The notes under the pieces are model-generated. The model worked only from the letters and a program-made list of their open reading frames with translations, was not told the DNA's origin and did not search any database. From NCBI GenBank assembly GCA_935421135.1, contig OW285187.1:23126429-23190428 (forward strand): a stretch of DNA of 64,000 nucleotides, given 5' to 3'. Each line of letters begins with the position of its first letter. The first letter of the stretch is position 1. Source of the stretch: Bugulina stolonifera. Taxonomy: Eukaryota; Bryozoa; Gymnolaemata; Cheilostomatida; Bugulidae. Of this stretch, positions 48,641-63,300 are shown piece after piece. The position numbers and the translations under genes were made by a program.

Positions 48641-49394
48641 GACTGGGCCAGTAGATCATCATATGCTGTGCTGAGGGCAGGGTGTTGCTCTTCCTTCTCC
48701 AGAATCCACAGTAGAAATGCTACCCTGCGATTCTTTCTCCTCTGGTCTAGCGGTTGTATGATTATGATTATCATTTATTTTATCAATAGAATATCAATAT
48801 GCATTTACAACCCACCTGTTATGGGTGTTAACGGCTGCCTTGCAGTCCAATTCCGATATGAGAATTCAGCTCCTGGATTAGTGAGTAAAGATAAAAACTG
48901 TAAAGCGCTTATACTGAAAATGCTGGCTTGCCCACTGTGTGTATCCCACTGTTTTTAATCTTATCATCATGAGGCATTCAACTTGCACGCTTGCACTCTA
49001 TGAAATGGAATAGTTATAGAAGGCCTACTATACATACAGAGGTAATACAGAGAGAGAGGGGGATTAAATTAACTTGACAAACTATGCAAATGACCGTCAT
49101 GATCATGTTTGATAATCTAATGATAATTCAATCGCCAATCCTCGACAGAATTCATATTAATTATTAATAGCAATGGTTTAAATGAATGAATTTTGATTGG
49201 CACCAACAACTCTCAACAATCAATGCCATCCACAGACAAGTCTATTTATTGTAATTTTCATGTACAATACTATTCAACTGCCTTTTCTAGTACTAAATAG
49301 TAAATAATGTAAATGATTCATTCCGATTGGCCTTTGAAGCTATTGTAGGAGGCACGCCAATGATATCACCAAAGTGGTAGCCAATCACACCGAT

Positions 49395-49767
49395 TAAAAA
49401 TCTAGTTCGTTCAAAATTTTCTTCACAAATTCTTCTGCATCTTTTTTGTCGGAGTATTACCATCAATCAATAGTGTACACACTGCTACTTCTGCTTTGGT
49501 GATACGATCTAGTTCTGGTTGTTGTTGTACCAGTCAGGAGCAATATGGACATTGCATATTTTCACATGGCCTCGGACTAAATGTAATATTAGTTTGTACG
49601 ACTTGTATAGATGGTTGTCTCATCTTTTCTTGGCCAGTTTTTTTAGACCTATTCAGTTGACTTGGTACATGAGCTTTCTGCTTATCTCCTCCCTCATACT
49701 TACTGAAATGAAGAATGAGCTGATGGATGTTTTGATAACGATTCGTCACTATTATCATTATGGTCAT
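49395..49767 (-). pseudogene. unidentified broken coding fragment
   Basis: A minus-strand frame of 77 codons contains a Cys-rich end (PRPCENMQCPYCS). After a TGA the same frame continues LVQQQPELDRITKAEVAV. At an A6 tract the sense then moves by one base to DAEEFVKKILNELDF and stop. The composition looks like real protein interrupted by one stop and one frame slip, so this may be a decayed retrocopy or transposon gene. I do not recognise the family. Confidence 0.3.
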
Positions 49768-51900
49768 TGACTCATCCAGACCAATGAAAACAAATTAAAT
49801 AATAGACAAATATGAGGCCCAAACCAAGCTTACTCTTATATTCATTGTTATTTTAACTGTGGGATAACAATTTTTATGGTATTCATCTCATAAGCCTTAT
49901 ATTTATTTGATTTGATTTTACAATATTTATTAAGTTTCTTCACAGCAACTATCTATTATTATTATGAGTTGCTTTCAATAAGGAATAATAATTTGAAAAT
50001 TCAGTGACATGAACAGTGTCACTGTATCGATCGAAAAGGTATTTTTAATGATTTCATCAGGGGCGGGTGATTACTAATGGTCATTATAATTAAACATTCC
50101 TTCAATCAATTGATAAGCTTTCTAGCGAACTGGGCCATGTAGATACATAAATTTGACATCAGAAGTTTTCACATACCTAATGGGTCTAAATGGAGAAGTT
50201 GTCTTCTCGATTGTATTTTATGATTTGATGGCACCCATAATTTCCAAGAACCGATAAATACTAAATATATATAATATTTCGCCATGAAGTTCAACAGGTG
50301 ATTAGTAAGGAACTCATATTTCACTGGGATTTCGTATCGATTTGTTGTTTGCTGTCTGTTGAAAACACTGATGTCAAAACCTACAACCACAGCCTCATCT
50401 CAAAATTCCAACGTTGAAACCCCATGTACACTATACATTTGCATTTGCTAAAAGGGTGAATTATAGGCTGATAGGCTAATGATAGTATTCAGAATGTCTG
50501 ATTGCAGTAAACACATTTTAAAAATCGAGTGGTGGGTGGTTCTTAGGAATAGTCCCAGCAGAAAGATTTTTTGCTCAGAAATATTATGTAAATGCTTCCA
50601 TACCGATGTCTAAAACATATTCAAAATTATTTTTACTTTGTTGCATTATAATTCATATAGAGCAAAATTCCATATCAAGGCAACCGCACTATACAATTTA
50701 CGGTAGTTTTGTCTAGAGCTGGGTTCAAGTTGTGTCAAGTCGCAAGTCATCTTTACTTCAGACTTGCCTACTAGCTGACTGGACTTGGACTTGCATATTA
50801 AAGGAGAAATTCACAAATTGTGCCCTACTTTGAAGTTAGTTTTTGTACTGTTCTAAACAAGATATTCGAACAATTATTGTACAGTATACTAAATCAACAT
50901 ATGTTCTTTTATTAATAACAAAGGATTTGTATTTTATGACCCTCCTTATGCCTCAATTAGTGAAATTAAAACTCCTTCTAAACGATTGAAAAATTAGGAG
51001 TTATCTCCTTTTTGAGATTTCGCCATTCTATTTTGTGAGACTATGGTTTCCGGCGATCGACCATTCCTGGGGAGATAACTTTATACTATTACCCGTATAA
51101 CATAATGCTATGCTAATTATACATGTATTTGTTTTCCTTACTTTCATTTCAATTTCTTGACTGCAGTTGTCAGTGCAGTGCAATCACGTAGACCTTAGCA
51201 TCGTCTGCCAACAATGCAAATGCATTTATACCTGTACATGTATCAGTAATATAATATACATTTTATCATTATAAAACTTATGTGTGACAAATAAACATGC
51301 ATGTACATGCTGAAGGTACCATATTGCACAACACACTGTATTTGTATAAACATATGTAATCACGAATTCTTTATTATATCTACATATACATGCATGTATA
51401 AAAGGTTTACACAATATCATTGGGAATAATTTCTGACACTCTGCTACCCATGAAAAACATTGGTAATAGTATTATTAAAAGTACACATTAAAATATTATA
51501 CTGCAGGTGGCTAGGCTCCTGTGGATTCTATGATAGCTTTAACTGCTGAATCTATGGCAAAGCACTAATGATTACCATCATGTAGCATGTAGCACTTATA
51601 TGTGCTACTATGGTTTTATAACATAGCCAACAGATTGTGCTAGAGAGTATTGAGCAGTCGGAGCAGAGGTGTACAAGTGGAGGAAGCTCCAGCAGAGTGC
51701 AGAGTGGACTGTGTTATGATCAAACTTCAACTTCACTGCCTGGGTTTCAACAGTTGAACACTTGCATAGTTGGTGAGGTAGAGGTCACTGGCAAGCCCTA
51801 CAGTTAAAGACTGACCTTGTTGACCATATGATGTTGACAGTTAACATAATGGCTGATAGTAAATGGTTGCAAGATTCAGGCCATTGAGCTCAATAATTGT

Positions 51901-52048
51901 TTAGATGCAGAAGTGGAGAAATTTGAGATAACCTCTGTTTTTCAGTAAAACTTAAACAGAAATCGCTTTTTCTAGATTTATTCCCCTTCTCCAAAACCCC
52001 AACTAAGGAGTAAGGAGGTCTATCTAGCTTTCACCACTACTGCACCTA
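51901..52048. mobile_element. short MITE-like element, relative of 17180-17317
   Basis: Left end TTAGATGCAGAAGTGGAGAA and right end CACTACTGCACCTA (complement TAGGTGCAGTAGTG) are imperfect inverted repeats. Shares GTGGAGAAATTTGA with the copy in the TXNDC11 intron. Confidence 0.45.
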
Positions 52049-53246
52049 CATGCAAAAGCAATGGACAAATATTTAACCTCAAGGAGACTGCCGGCAAGGA
52101 TACCAGACCAACTGCAATGATGAATGAGGTTTCTTCCTAAAGTTGTTCCTGTTGAACTGGATAGTTTACCCTCCATCGGTGTCTCTTGCGATATTCCAAG
52201 GCTATAACATTTTGTCTGAAACATCTTACCAGAATCTATCTGCAACCAAGAAATGACTGTCTCGTGAATTACTTTCATTTGCACATAGATCTGCCTACAC
52301 ACAGTCTTTATGTGTAACAATGAATAATTCATGTAAGTGTAATTACTATAATAACCAAATTCAAAATTATTAGAGACTCTGAAGGAGTATCAGATTCTAA
52401 ATTTTCTTTGCCGATAAAGCATCAATGTTTAAGATACAGGATTCCGAGTAGTTATTCATACAACTACCTACCTGAAGAGCTATATGGATATGAAACTGCA
52501 TTTTCTTGAAAGCAATGGCTAGTGCATGGTAAAACTCATTAGTGCTTCAGTACTACAAACTCATAGAATAAAGTAAGAGAGCATATCAGCATCTGGTGGC
52601 CCAACTGCAGCAGGCACTGCAACATCCTACAACACAAGTCAACAAGCTGTATGTGTTAGTATCAGCTCAACATTGATAGCATGCCCACTATCGTCAGTAT
52701 TAGTCGTCGCAGCAGCAGTTTACTAGCAAAATAAAAGGACCATTTGTGGTGTTAGCTGTAGTTCGTATTAGCAGTAGGAGTAGTTACTTATAGTAGTAGT
52801 TAGCAGTAAGTTAAAGTGATAGCAGTGTAGTAGCAGTAATATGGTGATTTCAGTAGTTAGTTATGGTTGCATTAGTAGTAATCATGCAAGTAGTTAAAAT
52901 CAGCAGTAGTAATAGTAGTAGTTGGTTACAATAATAGTTAGTCGTAGAAAAGTGGTAAGTTGTCGCAGTAGTACCAGAGGGTCCAGTAGTAGCTACAGTA
53001 ACAATAGAATCAACAGAAGTTGAATTATCAATAGTAATAGTAGTAGTTAGATATAGTAGTCACAAAGTCACCACAGTGTAGGCCCAATATTCTTAGTCAC
53101 ATAGGCCTATGCCATTATAGAGAATAGTTAAGAGTATCAATAAGGTTTGTCAGAGTCACTGAGGCTAAAGTAAATTTCTTAATGGTCAGCATTGTGGAAC
53201 CAATTCATAATATTGCACAAACATACATAGGATACTAGTTTTTTTC

Positions 53247-53333
53247 CAGAGATGTTTGCAAGTTTTATTTTGGAAACGAGTCTTTTAATAGGCCATAAAA
53301 TGTTGCTTGAATTAACTGAGTCTGGCATCTCTG
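53247..53333. mobile_element. 87-bp hAT-type MITE with exact 8-bp TSD
   Basis: Begins CAGAGATG and ends CATCTCTG, with TTTTTTTC on both sides (53239-53246 and 53334-53341). Its sequence equals the two ends of the 10345-10944 element (TTTATTTTGGAAAC; CCATAAAATGTTGCTTGA) with the middle deleted. Confidence 0.85.
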
Positions 53334-53504
53334 TTTTTTTCTTTCAGTCATTGGGCTTACTTACTGCTTATTTTAATTTTATTTATCTGAATGCACTCCA
53401 TGAAATGAAAATTAGCAAGAGTAAAATAAAATTAAAATAGGCAGTAAAGAAAGAAATAGAACACCAGGAAAGTATGGAGGTGAAGTGATGTACTGCAATC
53501 CAAT

Positions 53505-53690
53505 ACAATGGGAAAAAGACAGTTCCAAACTAAACCTCTCCGTGACAGTTTGAACCCCTAACCCCACCCATAAATTTTCCTTTTTAATATTAATTTTTTT
53601 CATTTAATTAAACTTAATTATCGGTGAGTTGTATTCTAATAAATGTAATCTACACAGTTGAGAAACGTCCTGCTGGAACTGTCTTTTTTT
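53505..53690. mobile_element. possible MITE (AAAGACAGTTCC ends)
   Basis: AAAGACAGTTCC near 53515 and GGAACTGTCTTT near 53677 are inverted repeats. Neighbouring words (GAAACGTCCTG, CATTTCC, CTAACCCC) recall the element at 28491-28643, suggesting a related family. Boundaries are not resolved. Confidence 0.4.
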
Positions 53691-53971
53691 GGAAATGTTG
53701 CTTTACCATTTCCAACTAACAGCTTTCATCATTTATATTTAGCCTGTTTTGGTAATAAGCAACACACTAAATAAATTGAATGATATATTATTATATCGAT
53801 TTGCATTGCCTTCAATTGGTTGTTTGACTTTTAATCATTAATTTACAGCGGCAAGTAAGCAGTAACTGGTGATTCATTTGTCTTGTGTCTAGTCAACAGC
53901 AATCTGATGCCAAAGAAATAAAAGTGATTTTATTGCAGCTTGAGTTCATGTTATATTTCCCACGGAAACTT

Positions 53972-54108
53972 ACTGAGAGTCACTGCTAGCTGAATCTGAC
54001 TGAGAGTCACTGCTAGCTCCGTATCTGACTGAGAGTCACTGCAAGCTCCGAATCTGACTGAGAGTCACTACTAGCTCCGAATCTGACTGAGAGTCACTGC
54101 TAGCTCCG
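53972..54108. repeat. 29-bp tandem repeat, about five copies
   Basis: Unit ACTGAGAGTCACTGCTAGCT plus CCGAATCTG, with point differences between copies. No coding context was seen. Confidence 0.85.
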
Positions 54109-56058
54109 CTGAACTACCAATGAAACCCATGGTAGAACAGTTATTAATTAATTACGTGCATAAGTAAATAAAAACAAACATAATTGATGATAAATAATTA
54201 TTTTAAACAAATTGAAACTAGCGTTTTTTATAGTTCAGTGAAACTGCAGTGACTGTCAGTCAGAGTCGGTAGGAAATAATCTAGTAGGATTAGAAAAGAA
54301 TGAACAAATACTTATTATAATATAACTTGATTTGATTTCTTACCGACGGATAAATATGCATTGTAGAATATGCCGTGAGCTATATTAGTCAGTATAAAAA
54401 GCAAGCAAGTGTAAGTAGCAGAAAACTTTGGAAATTACTAAAAAACACAAGTGGCTGTCGCAAACCAGTAAACTGTGAATGCGCAAACTTACCGGAAACA
54501 GCACGGTTATAGCAATATAGTGGATTTAACGGGCCATATATTAATCACCTCGCATATCGGTGTAAGTCTGCAGATCTTAGACTACCAACAAGGATGCGCC
54601 CATGACCAATCAGATAAACCGATTTTTTGGATAAAAACGCGGATTTTGGTATTTGTGGAAATGACGTCTGGAACCGCCAGATTTCGAACTATCACTTTAG
54701 AATCACTTCAAAATTTGTGATTTTCCCCTTTAATGTGATCTGACTTGACTAGGAAGAGTGAATGGCTTGTGACTTTGACCTGTGGGTTTACCAAGTCAAT
54801 ATGGCAAATTTCATAGTAAATGAAATAAATGTAAGCCTATACTTTATTACTTGTTACACTGTTAATAAGTCAACATGAGCTGCAATAATGCCATAATAAG
54901 AAGTTGGGCTGGCAGGTGGACTCCCTCATCCACTGGCTGTTAATATGCAATGAAACACTGTACAATACTACAATATGACCAGTCCAGACCATCGTCCCTA
55001 TATTACTACATTTACTACATTTGTTTACCATAAAGTTTTTTATTTTACTTTTATTTTATTTGCTTACTGTCGAGCCATTTCTTTACCATAATTCCATAAT
55101 ATAAATGTCCAGCTACGTCTTTGCGTTGTTTGTATTTGAAGGTCTGCTAAAAGAAAATGTGTAGTGTTTTTGGAAATGTAACATTTTTTCAGTTGTCCCT
55201 CACTTGACTTGCATTTTGATTTCAGACTTGCACTGCACGGTGACTTGCTTGAGGCAGCACAGACTTGACTTTGACTTGCTTCCGCAAGTGTAGCTCTGGT
55301 TTTGTCGCATTTATATACATAAGCTATTAATAGTAAGAAGTTGTCTTCTCCCAAGATTTTTCACTCATTTTTGCTAGACGTTACAAAAGTTTAGTTTAAA
55401 TCTCTACTATCATTCCCTGCTATTTTCAAGTCCTAAAACCATTTGACTGGTAAGAGTGACACCTATTAGAAATCCAAGTTAGCTTTCAAGCCCTTTGGTT
55501 ATTTTAAACCAACTCTGATCCTGTTAGGGGGTGGTTTAATAAGAAACACAAACATAGGTCACAGGCTGGGTAATAATGCTGTTAATCCTAGTGCTATATA
55601 GATGGCTGAAAATTTATTCACGATAGTTTCTAATAGCCAAGAGTATTTGCTTGGGTGTTGAGAATTGTCTTCTCTCTACGATGGCCTGGTTAACTTGAGA
55701 CTCATTTTTGCTTTTCTCTCGAAATTAATTGGAAATAGTAAACAGGGACTTTTACTATGTTGTTTATCAAATACTTGTCTGTCAAAGCTGTGTCACATTT
55801 TGGGAGGAAAAATGTTGAGAGAGGACAACTCCATATCATAGTCAACAACTACTAGTGAGTGCCCAAGGTTTTTCATTTACCCCGAGTACCATACCATATC
55901 TGCAATCCTGCAGAGATGTAAATATTCAGTGAGGTATGATCAGAAAGGTTTTCTTCCCATTCAACTATTGGCTGTTGACTACGAAGTGAATCTCATTTCA
56001 GAGTTGTGCAAGATTTGTTGGCATAATATGATAATTCATTTGATGTAGATACTGGTAA

Positions 56059-57008
<950 letters not shown>

Positions 57009-57551
57009 ATATCGCAAACGTACTTCAACTACTCAATATTGCATTCAGTTATCTTAATCCAGTTCCTGTCAAAGTGTTTTTGTATTCCATATTCTACGCA
57101 CTTTCTCATTCAGACCAACGCTAACAAGGTTTCAGTATGGCTTCTCTTTTACTGTAATTATGGCATTTCACAGAACTTCAGGTTCATTAGATTATCAATA
57201 TGTCATCTTTTTATACATAAACATTCAAATGTTAGATATGGTATAAAACAGAGATCTTATTCCATTGAATTTTCCTCAGTACCAAACGTCACGATGTTGA
57301 GAATGATCTCTACAGTGGCTTTGTGTTAGTATCAGTATTTTTAGTATTATTTTAGCAGTTTATTTCTACTATAATTGTGTTTTGGAGAATAGAAATATTT
57401 GTCTGCTTGCTGTACATTACATCTCAAAATACCAAATGTTGGTTTTTTGGCACAGCCGGTTAATATTTTTGATAACCTCTAAACTACAATTTTGTGTAGT
57501 ATTATAACTTGGACATGTATGTTATATTATGATGTATTATTCATGTATTAC

Positions 57552-57557
57552 AATAAA
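57552..57557 (+). terminator. poly(A) signal of histone H3.3
   Basis: AATAAA about 545 bp after the H3.3 stop codon and before the next gene on the same strand. Confidence 0.6.
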
Positions 57558-57943
57558 TACCTGAAACATGTACATGGTACTCAATACTTATTGTGATTTA
57601 CGTTTACGTTCAATACTTGTTGTCATTGTCAACTACAAAGTACAATATCATATTATCAACAACTCGTTGATATTATCAAGAATTCTCACAAGCTCAATGC
57701 GATAATCAATACATACACAGTTAGCACGTTGTCTGTTGCATGATAGCGTAGCCTTAGGTGATTGATTAGCAATGTTCAGTTAAGTTGGGTAGGAGGCTGT
57801 ATTATTTGCATGTATTCATTCATGATTTGTTGAGGATTTCACAAACCAACATAATATAATATAAAGTATAATAAGGTCTAGATTAGCTGGAGGACGGCAT
57901 TCCCGTGTTACATCTGCTGCTGTGCGAACAACGTTGTAGAAAT

Positions 57944-59474
57944 ATGAAATCTGGTGCGCTCTTGATAACGCTTGTGTTTTTCTCTAAAAGTAAGTGTTAC
58001 TTTCTAAGTGGGTTAAATTGATAAGCAGCAATGTCATTTTTCATCTCATTTTATGCACTCTCTGCTGATGTACATGTATATTCTCATTTGTGCGTCTTCT
58101 GATATTCGTGTTCATAACATACTCGCGTATATTATTACAATGCAAATGGTGTTAACTAGTGCTAAAACGAGTAGTTGATGTTGATGTCTGTTCAGTTTCT
58201 TTGTGGAAGTAGTAACTAATAACGAGATATTCACTTTGGTTGTTTCTTTTTTTTTCACATACAATGTACTCGAAGTACGTTTGCTACTCAAAAATTAGTG
58301 TACATGTGATTGCATAGGCATAACATAACCATGATTAGGTTATATAATATGTACTACTGTATGTAGCTAATACGACATGAATATTATATAATATAATTAT
58401 ATGGATTCCACAAATGTATAGTCTACAGTTCGCATATATACCATCAAAATTGTGTGTATGTACACACCTATGCACATGAAGCGCAGATATGAAATAATAT
58501 TTTATAAGTATGAGCATATATTAGGCTCACGTGAAGTAACAAAGCAAGAACATAGAAACCACATAGCGTAGATTGAAACAGGACATAGGCCCCCAGCTAT
58601 AATGTAATTATACGTACATGTAGATGATATATTGGTGAGATGACTATCTGAGTTTTTAATATGGTGAGTGAATGTGAGCTGAAGTTATAGGGTTGTGTAA
58701 TCTGGTTAGCAAGATATGTACTACATAAAATAGCCCTTGTTATTTTACCACATGAGTGTTCTAGACATTTCATCACTAACACAATTCACCTGCATCGTCA
58801 TTTCCTACTATGTCTACAGAAACAAGTGTTTTCTTGCAGGTGTTGCTGCCAATAACAATTCTGTGAATGTTTGGGTCATCGTACTTCCAGTAACTGGCAT
58901 AGCTCTAGTTGGACTATTTGCTATATTCTGCATCTGCAGATATACATGCAGATTTATTTCATTTTGCACTAAGCAATGCGAAAAAGGACAAAAGAAGAGG
59001 AAGCGCCCTGTAAGCATAACGATGCCTTCACATAACAATATTCATGAACTTCTCTTAATGGAATCTAACATGAAGGAGAGAAGAATGAAGCCTTCTGCCC
59101 CAGAATGCATATCTGCAGATGATAGTAATAGTGAATGCAGACCAGTAGAAGCTACGTGTCCAAACAGTAACATATTGCTGGAAAATGAAGATAGTAGTTA
59201 TAAACTCTCCAATATTGATTTGACGGACTGTGTTGACATCAATGAGATGGAGAGTACATCGAATAACAATAATCCACAGAGGATACACAAAGGACCCAAA
59301 TATACACCTTTATTATCGAACAAGGGGCATTTGCCCAAATCTTTAGAACAACCAAAAAATGTTGTGAATGATGAAGGTTCATCCAGTGAGCCGAATATGA
59401 TATCCTATGAAGATGCTAATAATGAAATTAGTGAAGTTAGTCTGCCGCACACAACGATAATATCAGTCTACTGA
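57944..59474 (+). CDS. unrecognised small type I membrane protein
   Basis: Two exons, 57944-57989 and 58840-59474, join in phase to 226 residues. The first exon encodes a signal peptide (MKSGALLITLVFFSKS). Only about ten residues (VAANNNSVNV) precede a membrane helix (WVIVLPVTGIALVGLFAIFC). A Cys-rich and basic juxtamembrane stretch (CICRYTCRF..CTKQCEKGQKKRKR) suggests palmitoylation and inside-positive topology. The tail of about 165 residues is polar and acidic, rich in Ser/Asn, with YTPLL (a YxxPhi-type sorting motif) and SYEDA, ending ISVY. AATAAA follows at 59670-59675. I recognise no family. A missing ectodomain exon between 57990 and 58839 is possible, but the two exons splice cleanly without one. 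Confidence 0.65.
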
Positions 59475-59669
59475 GGAGATGATGACCTAGTTGAACAGCA
59501 CACTGGTTGGCGTTGTCCCATAGTCACAGATTTATGCTGTACAAAACATGGAATATATTGATGTTATTTTCAATCTTTTATTTTACTATATGCCTACCTA
59601 CAACCACTATACAATATAATAATATTTTTTCACACCTCCAATATTGTTGGTCCTGAACGACAAATTTAC

Positions 59670-59675
59670 AATAAA
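59670..59675 (+). terminator. poly(A) signal of the small membrane-protein gene
   Basis: AATAAA about 195 bp after the stop codon at 59474. Confidence 0.5.
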
Positions 59676-60317
59676 AGGCTTCATACGACAAACCGATTAT
59701 TATAAAAAATATCTAATGGTTTTACAGCTTCAGAGATGGAACCACATAAAAGCAATACAAATAAATACCTATTACCATGAACTGTAATGGAATTAAATAT
59801 ATATAATGTATTAATGTCATATACAATGTACTATGCTGTGTACACAACATGTAGGCAAACTCCATCAAATGACAAATCTATCCAGACGTGTGGCAGCACC
59901 AGGGGTTGATAGAATAGTCACAGTAAACAGGAAATGAAAGTTTTACGTCAATGCAAATCGTCAGTGAGTATATTACCATTAGCGGTAAGTATGCACAGCA
60001 AACTCTAGACAATCCTGTTCGTGATATTTTCGATCAGATTTTTGCTAACGCTGTGCTATAATATCATATATATGTTATAAATAACTACACTTGGATATAA
60101 ATAATTACCAGTTATATTATTACCAGGGTCGTCTAAATTAAAAATACTTATAAAAATTGATTTTCTATCCAAACCTAAGACTACTATATCATTACGTCAA
60201 TATCGCCTGCTTATAGGCTGCACACCTCAGATTTAAAGTGCAGTATGTAAATGAAATTTAAAGATTTAATTACCACACAACTAAGATCAATACTGTAATA
60301 AGAGATATCGCTGTAAT
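59676..60317. other. intergenic between convergent genes
   Basis: AT-rich sequence between the 3' ends of the small membrane-protein gene (+) and IQCB1 (-). It should hold the IQCB1 3' UTR. No coding or repeat signal was seen. Confidence 0.4.
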
Positions 60318-63300
60318 CTACAATATCTGCTCGTCATCGTACATGGAGTCTTGATATGAATCGCCAAGTTTTCTCCACCATGGCTGTTTAAGAAGTCTCA
60401 ACTCATTGTTATGATTCTCACGAGCTTTCGTTGCTACAGGAACAGATCGGGATACGAAATTGTCAATCTGTTCTGGCCTAAGTTCATTAAGTTTTGGGGC
60501 ATCTAAAATGAGAATGAGTAAATACAGCACTGGCTCTGAGATCTACAGCAATCACACTACACATGCAAATGAATTACTGTAGGATATCAAGTATGGTACA
60601 ACTGTGCTGGATCAATTAGAAGTCACTATGCAACAAATTTTCTTCGATCAGACCTTTGAATTTGGGCATATAATTAAACTTTTCCTGTTTTGGCGATTAG
60701 TAATAGTATGATAAAAAGGACAACTTCTGAGTGAGATAAATTCTGCTTCATGTTGTTAACTAACACTACAAGTATATACAGTTATGTATATAACAACCAA
60801 TGGTGCAGGTAGAGAAGTTGAATTATAATTATTTCTTATGTAACATCTTAGCATCCAAACCGCTGCATGTATATTCAATGTACATGTATGTATACTACGA
60901 GTATTGTATGCATACACACAGGTCTACACTCCTATAATATTGTAATTATAGTAACACAATCAATAAGTGACAACGCAGGGTAACTACTAATTATTTTGTT
61001 TTGATACTGCTGATCAGTGGTGGGTCATTTTCCAATAATACAGCAAACCATAAGACTAGTACATACAATTTATAAATTCCCCAGTCGTATTGATACGATG
61101 AAACTAGAGTATTTTCATCCAAATATGTATGCAGACATAGCATGCTGTTAATATTATTATAGAAATATAACCTTCATGGGTTTGTTTAAGGTCAATGGTA
61201 AGGTAATCAGATAGACAAAAACGTGCCTCCCACTCGTCAATAAAATCCAAAAATATCTCAATGGAAATGTGATACGTAACTAGCTATCACAAATAACATA
61301 AGCAAATGCCAACACTATTGTCCTCTGTCCACAAGACAATAGTGTGTTTTGATGGTTTTATATGTAATAACTGCGACTATATATAAAGCAGAAATATCAA
61401 TACAACCCTGCTGACTTAGGGGTCAGCTATAACAATACAGCAAAGTTACCCTGCATCATTAATGACATAATACCAGTTATAAAAATTCCACCACAGAGTC
61501 GATGGTCAAGAGCACTTTTTGCTGAGTGTGCATATAAATTAGATGAATATTACAAAGTTATCAGAGTTTCATATTAAGTATAATAAACTAATACTTCATA
61601 AAATATTGATTATTAAAAAGCAAACACACCTACGACTTTGTACCAGCTACCAAGTGTATTGTATTGTTTGAATCTATACACCTGCATACAGGTATTAATA
61701 TGACAATGAGCCGAAAGTAGAATGGAGAAAATACTAGACCTGCTGTATGAAACATAATATAAGGTGTAGGAATTGTGACTGTTTCAGACGAAAACAGACT
61801 GAAAACATGTTAATGTCAACAGGGCAGGTTACAGAGGAAGTTATAGCTCCATCATCCATGTGAGATCTTATTATATACATATAGTGTAACTTGTGCATGC
61901 ACAGTGTATAAGAGTATAACCTGACTCCATGTCTGTGTAACTCATTTATTACTGTGTAGCTGTAGCATATCATTTCCTTTTTAATACTAATCCAATGCAT
62001 ATAGACTTTCAGAAAAATTTAAATCACATATAGCATATTTGAATTTCTACTTGCACATCCATGTACATGTACAAGTCTATCCCAGAACAACCCAATGGTA
62101 GTTACATCAAGACCACCATAGATGTGCAAGTGCACTATTTGGTACTCACTTACATGCTATTGCACATATAATTATGTAGGTATTGTCATTAGTCATATCT
62201 CCCATAATTCATCTCCTTTAGGGGTTGGGTAGGTACCCCCCCAACTACGCGAGTGATAATGTGAGATGTAAGTACATGTAAATGTATATGTACACCATGT
62301 ATATGTACACCATGTGTGTACACCATGTATGTGTATACCAGTGATTGAATATAGCATCAAGGAAACTTACTGAGTAATAAATCGGAATCTATTTCCAGCT
62401 CAGCGAGCAAGGCCTCCCTGTGTAGTTGTTTGCTCCTGTTAACTCTGTTGGTAAATACATGCCTCTTCAGCATATCCTGGCATCTGTTATGTAGCTCCTC
62501 CTGGCCCTCCCTGCTCCTCTCCTTCGGCTACAGAACATTAGAACACCAATCAGAGACAGGACCAGACAAGCTCTAATTGAAGTATTTTCTCACTATCACA
62601 GCAGAGTGGAGGTGATATTGCAATCAAAACGCTAACATTAATAATACAGTAAATAAAAGTTACAAAGCAAGAATTACACCCAAAGTATATACTACATTAG
62701 CTCGGGTTCCATGTACTGAATAACATACATGTAGGCACATGTAAGCTAATCCTAGTACTGCAGCTAAGTTCAAGGATGATAACCAGTTTATGGGAACCCA
62801 GGCTAGTGTAAGAATTGCGTATGGCGGAATGTCAATACTAACTGGGTTAACCTCTCTCCTATCCACAATGACTTTTTGTAGATACACACGACGCTCATCG
62901 GTTAGACCCTCTGCCTTCTGCCAGATTGGAGGGTCGTTTCGAATCTTTGCTCTTCGGGCTAAAAATTTTCGTACCTAAAAATGCAAAAATCAATATAAAT
63001 AGTATATTACATTCATCAACTGGAATAATCTAATTCAGAGTTCACACACTATAATAGGAAGAAGTAATATCTGCTACGTTAAACATCAAGGTCAGAAGAA
63101 TTAGAAATATATAGGAATAACCCTTCTTCAATCAACTTGTTTATAAATGATTAAGATAACTCAGTGACGTGAATGCAGCATATAAATTTGAGTGACTACT
63201 TGACCTGTACATGACTACTCCGCCATTGTAATTGATTTATAAAAAGTATTTCGTTATAACATCTCTTCCGCAACTACACACATTTAACAGCTAATGGGGA

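Larger units (their letters stand above)
50802..54729. mobile_element. TTAA-flanked element nested in the hAT element
   Basis: Left end TTAAAGGAGAAATTCACAAA and right-end complement TTAAAGGGGAAAATCACAAA are inverted repeats. TTAA lies at 50798-50801 and 54730-54733. The 3.9-kb interior holds simple GTA repeats (about 52680-53060), a 29-bp tandem array and a further hAT MITE. No transposase frame was recognised. TTAA termini suggest a piggyBac-type or similar non-autonomous element. Confidence 0.65.
50714..55298. mobile_element. hAT-type element carrying a nested insertion
   Basis: The ends read TAGAGCTGGG and GTAGCTCTG. They are flanked by identical 8-bp copies of GTTTTGTC (50706-50713 and 55299-55306). 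Sub-terminal sequence on both sides is full of CAAGT/ACTTG words, as in the 10345 element. Without the insertion at 50802-54729 it would be about 650 bp, the same size class as that element. Confidence 0.8.

Noticed and set aside
48571..48774. Minus-strand frame LDQRRKNRRVAFLLWILEKE as a gene
   Set aside because: It overlaps the degenerate SINE, has no splice partner and I can name no family; a transposon fragment is possible but unsupported.
55064..55354. Minus-strand frame rich in Ser/Lys (SQSQVCAASSKSPCSAS)
   Set aside because: It is produced by the ACTTG-rich sub-terminal repeats of the hAT element.
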